Origin: JACVRM01 sp046262315
GTDB taxonomy: Bacteria > Actinomycetota > Thermoleophilia > Gaiellales > Gaiellaceae
Assembly (NCBI GenBank): GCA_046262315.1
Contig: JBHEMZ010000116.1
Location: forward strand, 1-8,607
Direction: 5' to 3'
DNA: 8,607 bases
The notes under the pieces were generated by a model. That model saw nothing but the letters and a program-made list of their open reading frames with translations. It searched no databases and was not told where the DNA came from. Of the stretch, positions 5,923-8,607 are shown piece after piece (the first letter of the stretch is position 1; each line of letters opens with the position of its first letter). The position numbers were made by a program, and so were the translations under genes.

Positions 5923-6058
5923 GACTTTGCTCGTGCGGAGCGTCATGGTCGACCCGCCGCGCACGTTCTGTGTCGCGTCATCATCCGCCGGGTCGGACCG
6001 CGACTCGACCGCCCGCCGGTGAGATCCCCGCTCGAGCCGCGTGTGGGAGGCGAACTCC

Positions 6059-6844
6059 ATGAATGCACGTCCTCATAAGCGTTGGCCCTCGCCGGCCCTC
6101 GTCATCTCGATCATCGCCTTGTTCGTCGCGCTTGGCGGCGCGGGAATGGCCGCAAACGGCCAGGCGCTGATCCTCGGCAGCTCCGGGTCGGCGGCGAACA
6201 CGGCGACCCTCAAGACGGGGCTGACCGCGAACATCAACGATAGGTCGCTGCAGCTGACGAACACGAACACGGGCGCGGCGGCGGCGCCGCTTGACCTGAC
6301 GGCGGGCACCGGTAGGCCGCCGTTCACGACCAACTCGGCCGTGAAAGTGACGAACCTGAACGTTGATCGGCTCGACAACATCGACTCAACCGGCTTCCTG
6401 CGCTCGACCGGCAAGGCCATGGACTCGGACAAGCTCGACGCGATCGACTCGAGCGGCTTCATCCAGGGCAAGGGCAAGATCCACCATGGTCGGCTGTGGC
6501 TCGCCAATCCAAGCGCGCGGACGCAGATCCTGTACGTCCCTGGCTCGGGAGCCGTGTTCGGCGAGTGCTCCGCGGGAGGCTACTGGCTCGACTTCGTCGC
6601 GGAGCCCTCACTCGAAGCCTGGTGGTGGAACAAGGATGGCGTCGCGTACAGGAACCTGGCCGCCCTCGGGGTGGAAGACATCACTCCCTTCACGACCGAT
6701 GACTACGTCGTTCTCCTCCAGGCCGGTAGGAGTACGGCCACCACAGCCGGCCCCGACGTGCGCACAGCGACGTACACAGTCACGGGCCATTGGACGCCAA
6801 ACGACTGCAACTTCAGCGCCCAAGCCGTCGCTCAAAGGGGGTAG
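6059..6844 (+). CDS. secreted or membrane-anchored protein with paired LDxIDSxGF motifs (Thermoleophilia-type)
   Basis: A 261-residue protein. ATG 6059 follows GGGAGG (6045-6050) at 8 nt, preferred over GTG 6041, which would place the ribosome site inside the gene. Residues 1-10 are basic (MNARPHKRWP). Residues 11-30 (SPALVISIIALFVALGGAGM) form a signal peptide or membrane anchor. Residues 34-100 are Asn/Thr/Ala-rich. DRLDNIDSTGF (103-113) and DKLDAIDSSGF (124-134) are a near-perfect repeat 21 residues apart, followed by GKGKIHHGRL. The C-terminal domain (about 143-261) has aromatic residues (AWWWNKDG) and two cysteines, C170 and C250, which may form a disulfide. I recall this architecture as common in Solirubrobacterales-like genomes, function unknown; a cell-surface role is inference. 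Confidence 0.9.
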   Translation: MNARPHKRWPSPALVISIIALFVALGGAGMAANGQALILGSSGSAANTATLKTGLTANINDRSLQLTNTNTGAAAAPLDLTAGTGRPPFTTNSAVKVTNLNVDRLDNIDSTGFLRSTGKAMDSDKLDAIDSSGFIQGKGKIHHGRLWLANPSARTQILYVPGSGAVFGECSAGGYWLDFVAEPSLEAWWWNKDGVAYRNLAALGVEDITPFTTDDYVVLLQAGRSTATTAGPDVRTATYTVTGHWTPNDCNFSAQAVAQRG

Positions 6845-6897
6845 CAGCGGGTCGCGAATGGCCGAGACAGCTTCCTGGGACCGCAAATCGGGCGGAG

Positions 6898-7161
6898 ACG
6901 TGCGGCCAGCCACGCCGCTGCCTGCAGTGCGGCCAAGCGCTCCCCCGTGGAGCCACCGCGCGCCGCCGCTTCTGCGGGCCGCACCTGCTGGGTCGCCCAG
7001 ACCGCCCAAACAGGCCTGCGGCCGGTGTACTCGCGCAAGCGTGCTCGCACGATGAGCGGGAATCCCCGAGCGGCAGCTCACGGAGCCCGGTCATCCGCGG
7101 CATCCTCATCGCGCCTTGCTGGCTCGGACGACGGTTCGCGGACCGATGCCCGACGAGCTGA
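6898..7161 (+). pseudogene. zinc-knuckle-like coding scrap
   Basis: The frame with codons at 6898, 6901 and so on encodes RRCLQCGQALPRGATARRRF, then CGPHLLGR. This gives C-x2-C (6919-6930), 14 residues, then C-x2-H (6973-6984), similar to short zinc ribbons of the form CxxCGxxLP...RRFC. No start codon with a ribosome site precedes it; the frame is simply open from upstream, inside the neighbouring gene. After about 6990 the translation loses protein character and stops at TGA 7159-7161. It may be a remnant of a small zinc-finger gene or a chance pattern. Confidence 0.2.
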
Positions 7162-7490
7162 GCCAGCGCGTATCGCTCCGGCGTTACGCGAAAGGACGAC
7201 AAGACTCACGCCGTGCCAGCGCGGGGTGTCGCGCGGTCGGGCGAAAGACGGCGGTGCCGGGCGCGCGGAGTCGCGCTGGAAGCCCTCGGCGCGTTCCTTC
7301 CGATCGAGGCAGCGCGACCGCTTTTCGCGTCGCCGAGCACAACAGCGGCTCCGCGAAGGTGCTCACCCGGGGCGGGGCTTCGCGCAGATCGGCTCTTAAG
7401 ACCTCTTACGCCGACGGCGTGGGTCGTGAGGTCGTAGAGCACATCTACTGCCTCACACTGTAGCGCCGCCTGTTTGCCCCGCTCAGGGGC

Positions 7491-7561
7491 GCTCCTCTGG
7501 ACGCCCCATTCGTTTTGACGCAAACGGACGAAACGCGCGCGTTCCTGGGCGGGGGTGGAGC
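7491..7561. repeat. 71-nt hairpin-shaped dispersed repeat, copy B
   Basis: The second copy of the element at 2310-2380, same strand, same length, five mismatches. It starts GCTCC and ends GGAGC. In this copy CGTTT (7511-7515) can pair exactly with either AAACG (7522-7526 or 7531-7535). In copy A both partner motifs are AAATG, which still pair through a G-U wobble. It lies about 120 bp before a tRNA-Ser fragment, as copy A lies before a different tRNA-like fragment. Confidence 0.75.
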
Positions 7562-7680
7562 CCTCGTAGGCACCGAAAAACGGCGTGTCGGGCGCCCCCG
7601 CGACCAACCCGCGTGCGACGCCCGAGCCGGGTGTCGCTTGCCCATGGCCCGTTCAGGCGAACGTGGCCGCCTCAATCTGC

Positions 7681-7739
7681 GCGGTCTCGAAAACGGTTAA
7701 GGGTGCAAGTCCTTCGAGGTTCAAATCCCTCCCCCTCCG
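7681..7739 (+). pseudogene. tRNA-Ser(CGA) 3'-half fragment (possible att site)
   Basis: An anticodon loop CTCGAAA (7686-7692, anticodon CGA) has a 5-bp stem with one mismatch. It is followed by a class II variable arm, AAGG...CCTT, typical of tRNA-Ser. A T-arm with loop TTCAAAT (7720-7726) and 3' strand CCCTC comes next, then acceptor strand CCCCTCC (7732-7738) and discriminator G. The T-stem 5' strand reads CGAGG where GAGGG is expected, as if one G were lost. No GGAGGGG acceptor half or D-arm is present upstream. The intact-to-lost transition near the anticodon is where many integrases cross over, so an att remnant is likely. Confidence 0.6.
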
Positions 7740-7845
7740 CTTCTCGTAGAGCCGAAAACGGCTTCAGCTCCGCCGGGTTCCTGGCGGTGGTGGGTCACGG
7801 CGCGCCTAGGAGGGATTGGCGACATCGGCGGCGAAGCGCGTCGCC

Positions 7846-8220
7846 ATGCCGCCGCGAAGCCTACGCCAGGACTTGCCGTTCGTCGGCTTGCGCGTTGGTC
7901 GCCAGTGGCTCGACCAGGGATGGGCGCTTGAACTCCATCCGAGTCAACCGCCCGCAGATGACGCGGCCGTTGTCCGCTTCTTGTGGAAGCCGTTCGTCTA
8001 CACGGACGCACAAGGAACCGCGCACACGCTCCTTCCGCACGAACATTCGTCTCTCGTTCCCGTCTTCGCGCTCATCGGCGCACACGTCGCCCGTGCGGCG
8101 GTTGCGGACTCGGGCGACCTTGAGATCGACTTCAACTCAGGCGCGCAGATTAGGGCGTCTGAGCTGGAGGACGGCTGGGAGTACGAGCAGCCGTGGCACT
8201 TCCGCTCAGGCGGCGAGTAA
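7846..8220 (+). CDS. small DUF6188-like protein
   Basis: A 124-residue cytoplasmic protein with no signal peptide. It begins PFVGLRVGRQWLDQGWALEL (11-30) and continues with VVRFLWKPFVYTDAQGTAHT (42-61), PVFALIGAHVARAAVADSGD (72-91), LEIDFNSGAQIRASE (92-106) and WEYEQPWHF (111-119). The order (GxxV...L...W, a beta-rich middle, LxG..V..A.v...G.LxixFxxG..i.....W) resembles the DUF6188 family as I remember it; those small proteins have no firm function, and an immunity role is only a suggestion. Start choice is uncertain: ATG 7846 has a weak ribosome site, while TTG 7816 follows AGGAGG (7808-7813) too closely (2 nt). The last 15 bp overlap the convergent transposase ORF. Confidence 0.75.
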   Translation: MPPRSLRQDLPFVGLRVGRQWLDQGWALELHPSQPPADDAAVVRFLWKPFVYTDAQGTAHTLLPHEHSSLVPVFALIGAHVARAAVADSGDLEIDFNSGAQIRASELEDGWEYEQPWHFRSGGE

Positions 8221-8547
8221 GGCGGTTCTCGCTCGAACGAGCGCCTGCCCAAGACGCGCGATCATCACGAGGTCGGCGTGCTGACGAACTCGGGGGAGGC
8301 CGCGCGTGTGAAGCGGGGTCAGGCCGTACTCATTCTTGAGCCGCCCAAACTCCCGCTCGACGGCGGAGCGGCCAACCTTGGGCAGGTACTCCCACGGGAT
8401 CCCGGTCTGCAGCACGAACAGAATCCCCGTCAACACCTTGCGGTCGTCGATCCGCTTGCGCCCGGGGAAGCGGTAGCGGCGCTCGACCTTCGGAATCAAC
8501 GGCTCGACCAGGTGCCACAACTCGTCGCTGACCAACGGCCTCGCCAT
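8206..8547 (-). CDS. chimeric IS5-type transposase ORF (N- and C-termini of different transposases)
   Basis: A 113-residue ORF starting ATG 8547 (MARPLVSDELWHLVEPLIPK). Residues 1-57 match the DUF4096-like N-terminus of IS5-family transposases: PGRKRIDDRKVLTGILFVLQ, then TGIPWEYLPK. The expected EMGCGSGMTCWRRL never follows. Residues 58-113 (GRSAVEREFGRLKNEYGLTP, RGLPRVRQHADLVMIARLG, ARTALLAA) instead look like the C-terminal end of another DDE transposase, with the Glu-bearing AVEREFGRLK motif. The DDE core with its Asp residues is absent, so the protein cannot be an active transposase. The join falls near 8377. The reading frame is intact, so it may be expressed. The stop TGA (8206-8208) lies inside the DUF6188-like gene. 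IS ends are not resolved; the left end lies past 8548. Confidence 0.7.
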   Translation of the reverse strand: MARPLVSDELWHLVEPLIPKVERRYRFPGRKRIDDRKVLTGILFVLQTGIPWEYLPKVGRSAVEREFGRLKNEYGLTPLHTRGLPRVRQHADLVMIARLGQALVRARTALLAA

Positions 8548-8607
8548 CTGCGCCCCATCCTTTCAATCGAGGTGGACGCAGCTGCATTCGCCCTCAAGCC
8601 CGGGGAC

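Larger units (their letters stand above)
5655..6058. other. noncoding interval between the IS1380 relic and the LDxIDS protein gene
   Basis: The first part is probably the untranslated right-hand side of the IS1380 remnant, since it directly follows the transposase stop. No left end survives for comparison, so the IS boundary cannot be set. The interval holds an 8-bp inverted repeat (5809-5849) and a perfect hairpin (5903-5922). TTGACT at 5921-5926 could be a -35 element, but no matching -10 is visible. No credible gene is seen. Confidence 0.5.
6845..7815. other. 970-bp interval without a clear gene
   Basis: Long open frames occur on both strands, but none has a credible start, domain or consistent codon bias. 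What can be supported is a zinc-knuckle-like scrap near 6898-6990, the second copy of the 71-nt repeat at 7491-7561, and a tRNA-Ser(CGA) 3'-half fragment at 7681-7739. The rest looks like decayed, GC-rich filler. Confidence 0.5.

Noticed and set aside
5921..5950. Sigma-70 promoter starting with TTGACT
   Set aside because: No acceptable -10 hexamer at 16-18 nt spacing.
6608..7081. 157-aa minus-strand open frame
   Set aside because: It is antisense to the well-supported gene at 6059-6844 and has no recognisable domain.
7206..7607. 133-aa minus-strand open frame containing a stretch (QERARFVRLRQNEWG) shared with a frame near 2350
   Set aside because: The sharing is due to the 71-nt repeat; the single-base differences all change residues in this frame, so protein conservation is not supported.
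1..8607. CRISPR array, rRNA or complete tRNA genes
   Set aside because: No regularly spaced repeats, rRNA motifs or full cloverleaf could be found by eye on either strand.

Overview
The window reads as high-GC actinobacterial DNA, most likely from an uncultured member of the class Thermoleophilia (Solirubrobacterales/Gaiellales type). The main clue is the secreted or anchored protein at 6059-6844. Its N-terminal segment (SPALVISIIALFVALGG) and paired LDxIDSxGF motifs are, from memory, a family very abundant in that group. The transposon types and GC-rich codon third positions agree. This placement is inference; no rRNA or marker gene is present.

Layout: (1) 1-815: a possible C-terminal tail of a plus-strand gene, facing a minus-strand helix-turn-helix-like gene whose frame runs off the left edge. 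(2) 816-2089: a complete IS3-family element with two ORFs and matching terminal inverted repeats. (3) 2090-2864: no intact gene; a 71-nt hairpin-shaped repeat, a tRNA 3'-end-like fragment and a possible integrase-tail relic. (4) 2865-4099: two divergent, paralogous secreted proteins around an elaborate palindrome, apparently an inverted duplication. (5) 4096-4757: a membrane-protein pseudogene with a frame break and an in-frame TAA. (6) 4800-5654: a 5'-truncated IS1380-family transposase with several frame lesions. (7) 5655-6058: noncoding, with two inverted repeats. (8) 6059-6844: the LDxIDS protein. (9) 6845-7815: no clear gene; a zinc-knuckle-like scrap, the second 71-nt repeat copy and a tRNA-Ser(CGA) 3'-half fragment. 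(10) 7846-8220: a small DUF6188-like protein, overlapping tail to tail with (11) 8206-8547, an IS5-type transposase ORF that looks like a fusion of two different transposases.

Overall this is an accessory, recombination-worn region. It has one apparently intact IS, at least two decayed ones, two tRNA fragments of the kind left by integrases, and a few small exported or hypothetical proteins. No defence system, biosynthetic cluster or CRISPR array is visible. The most unusual signals are the bounded 71-nt hairpin repeat next to tRNA fragments, and the inverted-duplication palindrome between the divergent secreted paralogs.
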